This document shows, piece by piece, positions 7,707 to 16,245 of a stretch of DNA of 21,604 bases. Made by a program: the position numbers and the translations under genes. The stretch is from JANLSO01 sp031362405 (GTDB taxonomy: Bacteria > Actinomycetota > Thermoleophilia > Miltoncostaeales > Miltoncostaeaceae), in assembly GCA_031362405.1 (NCBI GenBank), contig JANLSO010000211.1:1-21604 (forward strand). Direction: 5' to 3'. Below the pieces are notes generated by a model. That model saw only the letters and a program-made list of their open reading frames with translations. It was not told the origin of the DNA and ran no database searches. Within the stretch, counting starts at the first letter, position 1; every line of letters begins with the position of its first letter.

Positions 7707-7988
7707 TTTCTTGTCCCTTTACCATTGGCAGCCTGGCATCTTCCCCTCGGGACGTGGTGGGACGGCCGCCGGTGCAGACCGCACGTTCAGGCGTTCCTCT
7801 TGCGGGGAGCCCGGGTTCCTTCGTCGCGGCGACACGTCCACTCGAGAACCGGTGTCGGAGCGCGTGCCGGGAGCCAGGAATCACTACGTCCGGAGCTTCT
7901 GAAAGCCCCGGGGAAAAAACATAGCCCTAGCCGCATCATCCCGAAGGAGAGGCGAACTGGAGCGTTCGCGGGAAGGCGATCATGAGCC

Positions 7989-8510
7989 ATGCTCCCCCAC
8001 CAACCTTCTTCCCGGATCTCTGACCCTCGATTCGACACTTTCCTCTCCACGGCCGGCGGGCGCCATCCGGAAGCCCTCGCTCTTTACCACTGGCATGCTG
8101 AGGCCAGCGGGGCACGATTGCAGACAATCCACCGCTTCGAGGTGTTTGTTCGCAATGCCATCGACGCGCGGCTGCGACTCGGACAGCCGGAAACACCCAC
8201 CACCTCGACGTGGTTGCACGATCCAGCGGTGCGTCACCCCGGCGGAATTGAGATAGCCGAGCGGATTGAACGAAGGCTCCGTAGAGAGGGTTGCCCGTCC
8301 AACGCGGGACTGCGACGCCACGTTTTGGCACCAATGACCTGCATACATCTGTGCCGAAACCGGATCGCCCACCACGACTCACTGCTCGGCCAAAGCATCC
8401 CGTACCGACTCACCGACATGATCGACATCGCCGCCGACGCCGAGCCCCACGCGGCGATTTGGATACACAACCCAGTCCCCATCCCCGCGGTGCTTTCCCG
8501 CCGTCCGTAG
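7989..8510 (+). pseudogene. Abi-like HEPN protein remnant with internal deletion
   Basis: The 173-residue product has both ends of an actinobacterial Abi-like (Abi_2/AbiD-type, HEPN) protein. The N-terminal part has ALALYHWHAEASG and the HRFEVFVRNAIDARL helix (residues 30-62). The C-terminal part has CRNRIAHHDSLL (residues 122-133) with the HEPN R-x4-H ribonuclease motif, then DMIDIAADAEPHAAIWI. The middle of the family, normally a long segment with a hydrophobic AELSFGFW-like strand, is missing: GCPSN at 101-105 jumps to the HEPN motif within about 20 residues. Family members are usually over 200 residues. The frame is open, so a short protein could be made, but it is more likely a decayed phage-defence gene. 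No good ribosome binding site was seen. It is unrelated in function to its neighbours. Confidence 0.6.
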
Positions 8511-8610
8511 GGCAGCAGCGAGCGAGCCCACGCGAACCCAGGGCGCTCGACGGAGGAACCCGTTTGGATACGCCGAGACACGGATCAGGCGTTCACGCGT
8601 CGCAATCCCC

Positions 8611-8886
8611 CTACGAGACGACGACCGTCCAGGGGATGACTCGGTGGGTGGCAACCAGGCCGGCGGGGATGTACGGGTCGGCGGCCCGGTAGGCGTCGAT
8701 GTCCGCGCCGTCGCGGAAAACAATCAGGGCTCCGGAGACCGGGTCACCCGTGGCCCCCGCCATCACCAGGCGGCCATCGGCTTTCCATTCGGCAAGTAGC
8801 GCCAGGTGCGCATCGCGATGAGGAGCGCGCCGTTCGAGTATGTCGGCGACGTACTCGTAGATGAGGACGTTCATGGTCTCGGGCAT
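8611..8886 (-). CDS. YciI family protein
   Basis: The 91-residue protein has the YciI/YCII-related ferredoxin-like fold, a family with few known functions. It shows the N-terminal VLIYEYVADILERRAPHR, the conserved H in RDAHLALLAEWKADG, then the GRLVMAGA-GDP-GALIVF strand and the DIDAYRAADPY segment. An internal ATG (residue 5, at 8874) could be the true start, giving MNVLIYEY. It begins 9 nt beyond the permease stop and is the last gene of the nadE-to-YciI run. Confidence 0.87.
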   Translation of the reverse strand: MPETMNVLIYEYVADILERRAPHRDAHLALLAEWKADGRLVMAGATGDPVSGALIVFRDGADIDAYRAADPYIPAGLVATHRVIPWTVVVS

Positions 8887-8895
8887 GGCCGAACC

Positions 8896-9693
8896 TTACG
8901 AGAGAACGTCGCGGCGAAGGAAGGACGTATAGGCGATCAACAGGCAGGGGGCCGCCCAGCAGAAGGCGACGATCCCGGAACGGGCGATCGGCCACCAATC
9001 GATGGGGTCGCGCAGGAGGCCGAACCACGAGTTCGCCTGGTCGGTGACCAGGTAGGGCCGCAGGAACGACAGCGAGGCGAAGCTCGCCATCACCTGCAGC
9101 ACGACGATGAGGATGATCGTGCCGCCGATCGCCGCGACGGTGTTGTGAGTCAGCGCCGACAGGAGAATCGCGAAGCATGCCACCGCGAACACGGTGACCG
9201 CGGCGATCAGGAATGCCCCCGCGATCAACAGCAACGCGCGCGACGGGCCGACCTGCGTGCCCGACAGCGTCGGCAGGGGATCCGCTCCCAGCACCACGAC
9301 CCCGGCAATGGTGCCGGCGATCGCCTGGGCCAGCATCAGGGCCAGGGTGTAGAGCGCCGCCGTGCCGATCTTCGCCCAGAAGAAGCGGGTACGGGTAACC
9401 GACCGGGTCAGGACGGTCTTGAGCGTCCCGGAGGCGACCTCCCCTGAGATCGCATCGCCCGCGACCAGCGAGGCCAGGAGCGGCAGCAGAAAGAACGTCG
9501 CGAAGGCCAGTGAGAACAGCGGTATCGCGAAACCGTTGCTCGTCACGGCCCGCGCGAAGGGCACCGAGTCGGGCGGCCCGCCGTCACCGACCTGCAGGGC
9601 GACAAGAAGGATCACCGGGATGATCGCCGCGCCCCCAAGGCCGAGGTAGGTCCGACGCAGGGCTCGCAGCTTGCGTAGTTCCAGGGCGATCAC
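8896..9693 (-). CDS. ABC-2 type transporter permease
   Basis: This is the membrane partner of the ATPase encoded just upstream. It has six predicted hydrophobic segments, beginning with LGLGGAAIIPVILLVAL and ending near IVAFCWAAPCLLIAYTSFL. After the second segment comes DAISGEVASGTLKTVLTRSVTR, the typical cytoplasmic motif of ABC-2 permeases (GEVASGTLK). The GTG at 9693 is chosen because it lies 13 nt after the ATPase stop and gives the usual short N terminus IALELRKLRALRR. A longer reading from 9759 would overlap the ATPase gene by 53 nt. Substrate unknown; the pair is an exporter of the lipid, peptide or drug type. Confidence 0.87.
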   Translation of the reverse strand: MIALELRKLRALRRTYLGLGGAAIIPVILLVALQVGDGGPPDSVPFARAVTSNGFAIPLFSLAFATFFLLPLLASLVAGDAISGEVASGTLKTVLTRSVTRTRFFWAKIGTAALYTLALMLAQAIAGTIAGVVVLGADPLPTLSGTQVGPSRALLLIAGAFLIAAVTVFAVACFAILLSALTHNTVAAIGGTIILIVVLQVMASFASLSFLRPYLVTDQANSWFGLLRDPIDWWPIARSGIVAFCWAAPCLLIAYTSFLRRDVLS

Positions 9694-9706
9694 CGAGGTG
9701 GAACGG

Positions 9707-10636
9707 CTACGGGGCAGCGCGACCCTCCACCAACTCGAGAAACCGGCTCTCCAACGCATTCTGCTCGGGTATCAATGCGCGGATCCCGATGCCGGCCGCC
9801 ACAAGAGCCACGCCGACCTCGGTCACCCGGGCGGGGTCGACGCGCAGATCAAGGGCCTCCCCGATTCCAGGATCCTCGACCGACAGCACTGCCCCGGGCA
9901 GGCCGTTCAGAACCGTCGCGGCGGCGGCACGGTCGGTGACGCGCACGGTGTAGCGCCCCTTCGGACCGGAGAGCTCCTGCAGGGTTCCTTCGGCGACGAC
10001 GGTCCCGTGGGCGACGATCGCCGCGCGGTTGCAGAGCTGCTCGACCTCCGAAAGAACATGGCTCGACAGAAAGATCGTGATGCCAGAGGCCGCGAGCGAG
10101 CGCACCATCTCGCGCATCTCCCTCACCCCACCCGGGTCGAGGCCGGTGGTCGGCTCATCGAGGATCAACAATTCCGGGTCGCGTAGCAACGCCCCGGCGA
10201 TCGCCAATCTCTGGCGCATCCCGGTCGAGAAGGTTCCGACCCGGTCGCGGGCACGGCGCGTCAACTCGACGGTCTCGAGGACCCGATCGACGGGGGGATC
10301 CCGCAGGCGGTCGAGCGCCCCCAGCATCCGCAGGTTCTCGCGGGCCGACAGATACGGGTAGAACGCCGGCTGATCGACGAAGCCGGCGACGCGATCCATC
10401 GTCCGCTGGCCGTGGGTCGGGCGATCGCGGCCGAGCAGGCTCATCGTGCCCTCGGTGGGGCGAATGAGCCCCAGCAACATCCGAATGGTGGTGCTCTTGC
10501 CGGCCCCGTTCGGGCCGAGGAACCCGTAGACATCGCCGCGATGCACCGAGAGATCCATCCCGGCGACGGCAGCGAAGTCTCCGTATCGCTTCACCAGCCC
10601 TCGCGCTTCGAGCGCGAGGGCGCCGTCAGCGGGCAC
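9707..10636 (-). CDS. ABC transporter ATP-binding protein
   Basis: This is the nucleotide-binding subunit of the ABC-2 exporter. Walker A is GPNGAGKST (41-49), the Q-loop Q89 is in FVDQPAFYPYLSARENL, the signature is FSTGMRQRLA (136-145), and Walker B with catalytic Glu is LLILDEPTTGLDP (156-168, E161). The switch His follows in LSSHVLSEVE. The C-terminal extension of about 100 residues is typical of DrrA/CcmA-like exporters. The start GTG at 10636 overlaps the upstream LolA-like gene by 11 nt, and the permease follows after 13 nt. Confidence 0.92.
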   Translation of the reverse strand: MPADGALALEARGLVKRYGDFAAVAGMDLSVHRGDVYGFLGPNGAGKSTTIRMLLGLIRPTEGTMSLLGRDRPTHGQRTMDRVAGFVDQPAFYPYLSARENLRMLGALDRLRDPPVDRVLETVELTRRARDRVGTFSTGMRQRLAIAGALLRDPELLILDEPTTGLDPGGVREMREMVRSLAASGITIFLSSHVLSEVEQLCNRAAIVAHGTVVAEGTLQELSGPKGRYTVRVTDRAAAATVLNGLPGAVLSVEDPGIGEALDLRVDPARVTEVGVALVAAGIGIRALIPEQNALESRFLELVEGRAAP

Positions 10637-11558
10637 GACGCCTCAGGGCATCGGCGTTCACCGCGCCGACGAGCGTTGTCGGCGTTTTCCCCGCATTGAC
10701 GAACACCGTGAGCAGCGGGGTCATGAGCGACGCACCCGTACTCGGATCGGCCTCGCCCAGGGCGCTGAGACCATCGAGGCCGGGCAGCACGAGAATCCTC
10801 TCCCAGCCGGAGCCGCGTACCGATGCCCTCCCCGAGCGCTCACCGAGGGCGATGAGTGTCCCCACGGGAATATCGGTCGCCGTGGGCGGCGGGTCGAGAC
10901 GAACGCGTTCCGGCGAGACGCGTGCCGGTCCGGCCTCTGTCGCGCGCAAACGAATCGCGGCGGAGCCTGCATCCCTCGCCCAGATCGCGACCTCGAGGGG
11001 TACGCCGGTGGCCGCGTCGGCCGAGATGTCGATGCGGCCGATGAGGAGATCGTCACCCCGTGGACGGTAGCTCACGCGGTAGGCCCCGCGACCCGCAACC
11101 CGCACCGGCTCGGCCGGGCCAACATCTGTAGGACCGATCGCCGCCAACCCGTCCGGGATTTGCGCGACGGCGATCGAAAAGCGGCGCTGCGACGCGCTGT
11201 CGTAGGCGAAGATCGTCGGGCCCGCGCGCACGAGCTGCCAATCCTGCCCCGTTCCCTGCAACTCGAGGCGCCAGCGGTCGCGGTTGAGTGCCCAGAAGCG
11301 GCCCCGAATCGTGGTGTCGGGCAGCGCGGCAGAGCGCACCAGGCTGCGTGGCAGAATCGACTGCTCCACCTCGACGACGCCCGCGAAACCGTGGCCGATC
11401 CGCGGCGCGCCCAAGTCTGCACGGACCTCCCCGAGCGCACGCGGTTGCGGCAGCGCGGCGTCGTCACCGCGCGTCGCGACCATCGTCACGGCGAGAGCCA
11501 GTGCGACCAACGCGAGAACGGTGGCCGCGACGCCGCGCGAGCCCCGGGATCGCCTCAC
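10626..11558 (-). CDS. LolA-like membrane-anchored secreted protein
   Basis: The 310-residue protein begins with a basic RRSRGSRG and a hydrophobic helix VAATVLALVALALAVTM, so it is secreted or anchored with its bulk outside the membrane. The body resembles the LolA/RseB-like half-barrel found in actinobacterial outer membrane lipoprotein-sorting-type proteins: GFAGVVEVEQ, then RGRFWALNRDRWRLEL, then GPTIFAYDSASQRRFSIAV, and GRIDISADAATGVPLEVAIWA. Its role is probably binding a lipid or hydrophobic peptide next to the exporter. The GTG at 11558 overlaps the protease stop as GTGA; the longer frame up to 11756 is only protease sequence read out of frame. The 3' end overlaps the ATPase gene, so protease, LolA-like protein and exporter are coupled. 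Confidence 0.72.
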   Translation of the reverse strand: MRRSRGSRGVAATVLALVALALAVTMVATRGDDAALPQPRALGEVRADLGAPRIGHGFAGVVEVEQSILPRSLVRSAALPDTTIRGRFWALNRDRWRLELQGTGQDWQLVRAGPTIFAYDSASQRRFSIAVAQIPDGLAAIGPTDVGPAEPVRVAGRGAYRVSYRPRGDDLLIGRIDISADAATGVPLEVAIWARDAGSAAIRLRATEAGPARVSPERVRLDPPPTATDIPVGTLIALGERSGRASVRGSGWERILVLPGLDGLSALGEADPSTGASLMTPLLTVFVNAGKTPTTLVGAVNADALRRRAR

Positions 11559-13300
11559 TTCGGCGGGACCACCTCGACGGTGAGCGTGTACGGGGTGACC
11601 GTCCGGGGGCGCGCGAAGACATTCACGTAGTAGGTACCGCCGCGTGAAACGGTCGCGTCGAGAACCTGCTGCCTTCCTGACTTGGCGACCGCGTCGACGA
11701 GGCTGCGGGCGACGTTGGTATCGGTGGTCTCGACGGTGCGCGTCCGAGGCCGCCACAAGAACAGGCTCACGGGGCCGCGCACGCTGGTGGCGGTGATCCG
11801 CACGCGGGCTCCGGCCGAGAGCCGCACCGGGTAGACATCGTCGGCGTCGTCGTAGCTGTCGAGATCGGCCTCGATCGCGAGCGGGCCGGGCGTCGTCGCG
11901 AGGTCGGAGGTGGCGAACTTGATCTGTTTGATGTCGTCGTTCGGCTCGTTGAGGTCGTCGGCCGGAGCCTGGGCGGCGATCGCGCGCGCGATGTTCACCG
12001 CTCCGTATCCCGAGCGGTCGTCGCGTCCGGCCGCGCCGAGGTCATCGGCATTGGCCTCGAGGACCTTCGTGAGCTGGAAGGTGCTCAACCGGTTTCCATT
12101 GGCCGCCTGCACGAGCGCGGCGACGCCCGCAACGTAGGGCGCCGACATCGAGGTTCCGGTCTTGCGTGCATAGCCGACGCTGACGCGCCCCTCCGTCACC
12201 TCGGCGGGCACCGCGGAGACGATGTCGACGCCGGGTGCGATCACATCCACAGTGCGGTTACGCTGAGAGAACGTCGCCACGCCTCTCGCGCGCGGGCAAT
12301 CGGGCGAAAAGTCAGGCCCGCACTGGGCGCCGACGCCGAGAACACGGTCGTATCCGGCCGGATACAAGATGGCACCGTTGCCGTCGTTACCCACCGAGGC
12401 GACGATCAGCACCCCGCGCCGCGAGGCCCAGTTGACGGCGCGCTGCAGAGCGAACGAGAACCCATCGCCGCCGGCGCTGATGTTGATGATGCCCGCGCCC
12501 CGCTGGACGGCCCACTGGATGCCGGCGATCAGGTAGGCGTCGGTCGTGTCGCCGCTGGTATCGGTCACCTGCACCGACATCAGCGGCGCCGTGCCCGCAA
12601 GCGCCGGAGCAACGCCGACCACACCAACCCCGTTGGCGGGGGCGGCCGCGATCGACGCGACATGCGTTCCGTGGCCGTTTTCGGTCCAGTCGTCGGCGCT
12701 CTCGCGCCGCGTGCGCGTGCTGTACGGGCTGACCAGCGGGCTCGTCGGGCCGCTCCACTCGGGATGGTCGACGTCCGTGCCGCCGTCGAGGATCGCGATG
12801 GTGGGACGCGGCGAAAGACCGATGAACCGGGCATCCCACGAGGTGCCAACGAGACTCCATTGCTTGCCCGCCACGAACAGCTCGTCGATTGGCGGCGTGA
12901 CTGGAGCGATCTCTGTCGTCGGCGCCGCGGGAAGGACCCTTTGTTGGGTGTGTCGTGCAAGCGGCCATTCAACGGCGACGACGTGGCGGCGGCGCGCGGC
13001 GGCCGCGCGTCCCGCCAGGCGGTCGGTGGGGCGCAGCAGCCAGACACCGGCACCTGGGGCGCTTGGTGACACACGCCCGAGCCCTGCGAGGCGTCGCGTC
13101 ACGGCGGCGCGGCCGGGAAGATCCGAAAACGTGACAAGCAACGACCGGGCATCGGGCGCGACCTGACCGATCGAGGTGGCGCTCAGCGTCGTGTCGCGCT
13201 GCTTACGCGGGAGATCAGCCGCGACGGCCGGCATCGCACACGCGGCGACGGTGGCGAGCGCGAGCGCAACACGCACCCCGGGGGATCCCACGTCAGGCAT
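11555..13300 (-). CDS. Secreted subtilisin-like serine protease (S8)
   Basis: The 581-residue secreted protease has a signal peptide (about 1-28, hydrophobic VALALATVAACAMPAVA ending AVAA). An inhibitor-like propeptide follows at roughly 40-115, with SLLVTFSDLPGRAAVTRRL. The catalytic domain has D172 in AILDGGTDVDHP, H210 in ENGHGTHVAS, oxyanion N305 in ASVGNDG and S384 in TGTSMSAPYVAG. The C-terminal 110 residues look like a pre-peptidase (PPC-type) beta domain with DLNEPNDD and GGTYYVNVFA. All catalytic residues are present. The start overlaps the nadE stop by 8 nt and the stop overlaps the LolA-like start, which is an unusual position for a secreted protease. Confidence 0.92.
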   Translation of the reverse strand: MPDVGSPGVRVALALATVAACAMPAVAADLPRKQRDTTLSATSIGQVAPDARSLLVTFSDLPGRAAVTRRLAGLGRVSPSAPGAGVWLLRPTDRLAGRAAAARRRHVVAVEWPLARHTQQRVLPAAPTTEIAPVTPPIDELFVAGKQWSLVGTSWDARFIGLSPRPTIAILDGGTDVDHPEWSGPTSPLVSPYSTRTRRESADDWTENGHGTHVASIAAAPANGVGVVGVAPALAGTAPLMSVQVTDTSGDTTDAYLIAGIQWAVQRGAGIINISAGGDGFSFALQRAVNWASRRGVLIVASVGNDGNGAILYPAGYDRVLGVGAQCGPDFSPDCPRARGVATFSQRNRTVDVIAPGVDIVSAVPAEVTEGRVSVGYARKTGTSMSAPYVAGVAALVQAANGNRLSTFQLTKVLEANADDLGAAGRDDRSGYGAVNIARAIAAQAPADDLNEPNDDIKQIKFATSDLATTPGPLAIEADLDSYDDADDVYPVRLSAGARVRITATSVRGPVSLFLWRPRTRTVETTDTNVARSLVDAVAKSGRQQVLDATVSRGGTYYVNVFARPRTVTPYTLTVEVVPPK

Positions 13301-14999
13301 ACCGGTTGGTAATCGGCATCCGCCGATCCTTCCCGAAGGCGCGGGGTGTGATCTTGATGCCGACCGGCCCCTGGCGCCGCTTGTACTCAGAGCGTTCGAC
13401 CATGCGAATCACCTCGCGCACGAGCACCGGGTCGCCTCCGCGCGCGACCAACTCGTCGGCATCGAGGTCGTTCTCGACGAACCCCTCGAGGATCGGGTCG
13501 AGGGCCTCGTAGGGGGGCAGGCTGTCGGTGTCGAGTTGATCGTGGCGCAATTCTGCCGTGGGGGGTCGCTCGATGCTGCTGTGGGGAATCGCCGGCCCGC
13601 CGTCACGGGCGTTGCGCCAGCGCGCCAGACGGTAGACCCAGGTCTTGGAGATGTCGCGGATTGGTGCGAAACCTCCCACCATGTCGCCGTAGAGCGTGCT
13701 GTAACCCACCGACATTTCGCTCTTATTGCCGGTGGCCAAAACCAGCGCGCCGAGCTTGTTCGAAAGCCCCATGAGGAGTGTTCCCCGGGCGCGGGCCTGC
13801 AGGTTTTCCTCAGTGACGTCGCGATCGGCGCCGGCAAACGCCTCGGCGAGAGCGCCCTCGAAGCAGGCGACGACATCCCCGATCGGCACCGTCAAAAGCC
13901 GGATGCCCAGCAGCTCGGCGAGCGCCGCGGCATCGTCGGAGCTGAGATCAGATGTATATGCGCTCGGCAGACGGACGCCGGTGACGGCCTGCGAGCCGAG
14001 GGCGTCGACCGCCAGGACGGCGGTCAGCGCCGAGTCGATGCCTCCTGACAGCCCGATCAGCACGCCCGGGAAACGGTTCTTACGCACGTAGTCGCCGAGC
14101 CCGATGACAAGGGCTTGCCAAATCTCCGCCTCGGGCCCCAGTACCTCCGTGACGCCGTTCGCCGTCGCGGCTGCGGACGTCGGTACGGCGGTCGCGGGGA
14201 TCGGCACCACAGCAGGAGCAACCCGCCCACCGAGCTGCCGGACCAGCGGCTCGCGTAGTCGACGACGCGTCGCCAGCGCCCGGTCGAGGTCGGTGACCAA
14301 AAGCTGCGGGGTGAACTGTGCGGCGCGCACGACCAGCAGCCCCGAAGCATCGAAGACCGCCGAGCGCCCATCGAAGACGAGCTCGTCCTGCCCGCCGACC
14401 AGGTTGCAAAACGCCAAGGCGGCCGAGCAATCGTAGGCCCGGGTCGCGAGCATCGCCTCGCGGACGTCGCCCTTACCGCAATGAAAGGGTGATGCCGAGA
14501 CGCAGCAGATGAGGTCGACGGAGGCGGCGGCGAGATCGCTGGCAACCGGCGTCGGGTACCATATGTCTTCGCAGATGGCGATTCCGATGCGCACCCCGAG
14601 CAGCTCAACCACAAGGGGCGCGTCACCCGCGCGGAAGTAACGCGCCTCGTCAAAGACGCCGTAGTTCGGCAGGAAGCGCTTGCGGTAGATCGCCTGGACC
14701 CGCCCCTGGGACAGCACGGCGACGCTGTTGAAACAGTCGTGATCCCATTCGACGAAGCCCACCAGAGCGGCGCCGTCGACAACCCCGCCCGCGACGCGAT
14801 CGAGCGAGGCACGGGTCGCCCGCGCAAAGCCGGGCCGCAAGAGGAGATCCTCCGGCGGATAGCCGGCCAGCGCCAGCTCAGGCACAAGCGTCAGGTCGGC
14901 GCCCTGGCGCTGCGCATCGGCGATCGCGGCGGCAACCATTGCGAGGTTGCCCTCGATGTCACCGACGACCGTATTGAGCTGCGCAAGCGCGAGACGCAC
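13293..14999 (-). CDS. nadE: Glutamine-dependent NAD+ synthetase
   Basis: This enzyme converts nicotinate adenine dinucleotide to NAD+ with ATP and glutamine-derived ammonia, the last step of NAD synthesis. The N-terminal nitrilase-type glutaminase domain has the Glu-Lys-Cys triad at E41 (VPELALAGYPPEDLL), K107 (YRKRFLPNYGVFDE) and C143 (AICEDIWYP). The C-terminal synthetase domain begins near residue 290 and has the PP-loop GLSGGIDSAL at 316-325 plus SEMSVGYSTLYGDMVGG. The total of 568 residues is normal for the two-domain type. The end, KRRQGPVGIKITPRAFGKDRRMPI, is the family C terminus. The start is GTG at 14999. It leads the minus-strand run that ends at the YciI gene. Confidence 0.95.
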   Translation of the reverse strand: MRLALAQLNTVVGDIEGNLAMVAAAIADAQRQGADLTLVPELALAGYPPEDLLLRPGFARATRASLDRVAGGVVDGAALVGFVEWDHDCFNSVAVLSQGRVQAIYRKRFLPNYGVFDEARYFRAGDAPLVVELLGVRIGIAICEDIWYPTPVASDLAAASVDLICCVSASPFHCGKGDVREAMLATRAYDCSAALAFCNLVGGQDELVFDGRSAVFDASGLLVVRAAQFTPQLLVTDLDRALATRRRLREPLVRQLGGRVAPAVVPIPATAVPTSAAATANGVTEVLGPEAEIWQALVIGLGDYVRKNRFPGVLIGLSGGIDSALTAVLAVDALGSQAVTGVRLPSAYTSDLSSDDAAALAELLGIRLLTVPIGDVVACFEGALAEAFAGADRDVTEENLQARARGTLLMGLSNKLGALVLATGNKSEMSVGYSTLYGDMVGGFAPIRDISKTWVYRLARWRNARDGGPAIPHSSIERPPTAELRHDQLDTDSLPPYEALDPILEGFVENDLDADELVARGGDPVLVREVIRMVERSEYKRRQGPVGIKITPRAFGKDRRMPITNRYA

Positions 15000-15132
15000 G
15001 AGTGACCGACCCCTTGGTCTCGGACGCGATCAGCCGTCGCGCACTACTGCGCGGTAGGCTGAATCAAGGCCGCGAACGATACGCTTCGCCGCCATTTCGC
15101 AGAAGGCCGAACGGATCGAGGAGGAAACGGGC

Positions 15133-15513
15133 ATGAGCAGTCTTCCGCCGCAACGCCACGGCACGGGTGGCCCCGGCGCCGCCGGATCGAAGATGACGCC
15201 GCAAAAGGGCGCCGAGCTCGCTGAACAGCGCCTGGGAAAACCGTGCTTCTACATCGGCCAGAAGGTGGCCGGCGTGTACGCCTGCGTCGCCTGCCAGTTC
15301 CAGATCCGCAACCGCGCCGGCCTTCCGATGTGCCCCGACTGTGGCGAGATCATCTGGGCGTTCATGGACGACGGCCCGCGACCTGTTCCCGAGGGCGAAA
15401 CCGCGCCGCAGCCGGGAGCCGCAGGGGTTGCTCCGGTCGTGCAGGAAGACATTCCTGTCGAGCCGCCTGCGCCCGAGGTGACCGTGCAGGAGGGTGTGCG
15501 CCTCGACTTCTGA
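15133..15513 (+). CDS. Zinc-ribbon protein, 126 aa
   Basis: The central part, VAGVYACVACQ through LPMCPDCGEIIWAF, holds two CXXC knuckles (C51, C54 and C67, C70) spaced like a rubredoxin-type zinc ribbon. The segment GxYxCxxC with LPxCPxCG resembles DUF1451-like zinc ribbons. The tail from about 82 is rich in proline, glutamate and alanine and is probably disordered. The start is supported by GAGGAAACGGGC before the ATG. It diverges from nadE across 133 nt. A protein-interaction or nucleic-acid role is possible; nothing in the context settles it. Confidence 0.72.
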   Translation: MSSLPPQRHGTGGPGAAGSKMTPQKGAELAEQRLGKPCFYIGQKVAGVYACVACQFQIRNRAGLPMCPDCGEIIWAFMDDGPRPVPEGETAPQPGAAGVAPVVQEDIPVEPPAPEVTVQEGVRLDF

Positions 15514-15681
15514 GGGGCTCCTCCCCCACCGGATGCCGGGGTAGGCCCGCCCACATCACGAAAAGCACACAGATTCCGCGGCAGACCGTTACCGTTTTTG
15601 CGGTTGGGCGATCATTCTGTTCGTTCACGATCCGATCCATACGTGGACTCCGCCACCCGGGCGGGCTGACCAAGGACCGGA

Positions 15682-16245
15682 ATGCACCGCCTGACCCTCT
15701 TTCTCGCCGCACTCGCGGCAGCTGCCTTCCTCACGGCGGGAGTCGTCGTCGCCGCAGATCCGCCCCCTGCCGGTCTCGGTGCGCGGCTTGCCGCCGACGG
15801 CTCCGGCCAGGCCCAGATCGACGGGAACGTCTTGGTGGCCTTCGGGCTGGTTGGCGGGCGTAACTCCGCGATCGTCGTGAGCGACCGCGGCGGCGACGCC
15901 AAGGTGACGCTGAACGGCAAAGAGGTCACACCCACGCGCATCCGCGAGCGCGGAAAGTTGCGTGAGACCAAGATCTCCGGCGCGAACGGGCGCTTTCTGA
16001 TCAGCGGATCGCGACTGCAGCTCCAGATTCGCGGCGGCCAGATCAGCCTGTCGACGGTCACCATCGGCACCGCGCGACTCTCGGGCAAGGGCACCTACTC
16101 GCTCAACGACAGCCCCTCGGCCGCATGGAATAGCGCGCAGACGATCACGCTGACTCCCGACGGCAAGCGGCGCGGCAGACAAAGATGCGCATACTGCGCG
16201 CCCGTGGCGCCCGCACCAGCACACGCTCAAAGGGGACGACGATGA
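15682..16245 (+). CDS. Secreted protein A, first gene of the two-component locus
   Basis: I do not recognise a named family. The 187-residue product has a signal peptide (MHRLTLF, then a hydrophobic stretch to VVVAA near 25). One predicted beta-rich module follows (about 39-153): GSGQAQIDG, LVAFGL (51-56), VVSDRGGDAKVTLNGKEVT (65-83), NGRFLISGS (102-110), GGQISLS (118-124), GKGTYSLND (135-143) and AAWNS (147-151). Secreted protein B has the same motifs in the same order, so the two are paralogs. The tail from 160 is basic, with CAYC, and is not shared. AAGGA lies 7 nt before the ATG. The stop overlaps the response regulator start (ATGA), so the secreted protein and the regulator are translationally coupled. 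Upstream, 15514-15681 presumably holds the promoter. Confidence 0.75.
   Translation: MHRLTLFLAALAAAAFLTAGVVVAADPPPAGLGARLAADGSGQAQIDGNVLVAFGLVGGRNSAIVVSDRGGDAKVTLNGKEVTPTRIRERGKLRETKISGANGRFLISGSRLQLQIRGGQISLSTVTIGTARLSGKGTYSLNDSPSAAWNSAQTITLTPDGKRRGRQRCAYCAPVAPAPAHAQRGRR

Noticed and set aside
7861..7920. Hairpin CCGG-GCTT/AAGC-CCGG with a nearby A-run as a terminator
   Set aside because: The stem has a mismatch, and neither strand gives a stem followed directly by a T-run at the end of a gene; it lies between two divergent genes.
6756..7985. Plus-strand open frame of 409 codons opposite the homoserine dehydrogenase
   Set aside because: Shadow of a gene with recognisable active-site motifs; composition is charged and repetitive.
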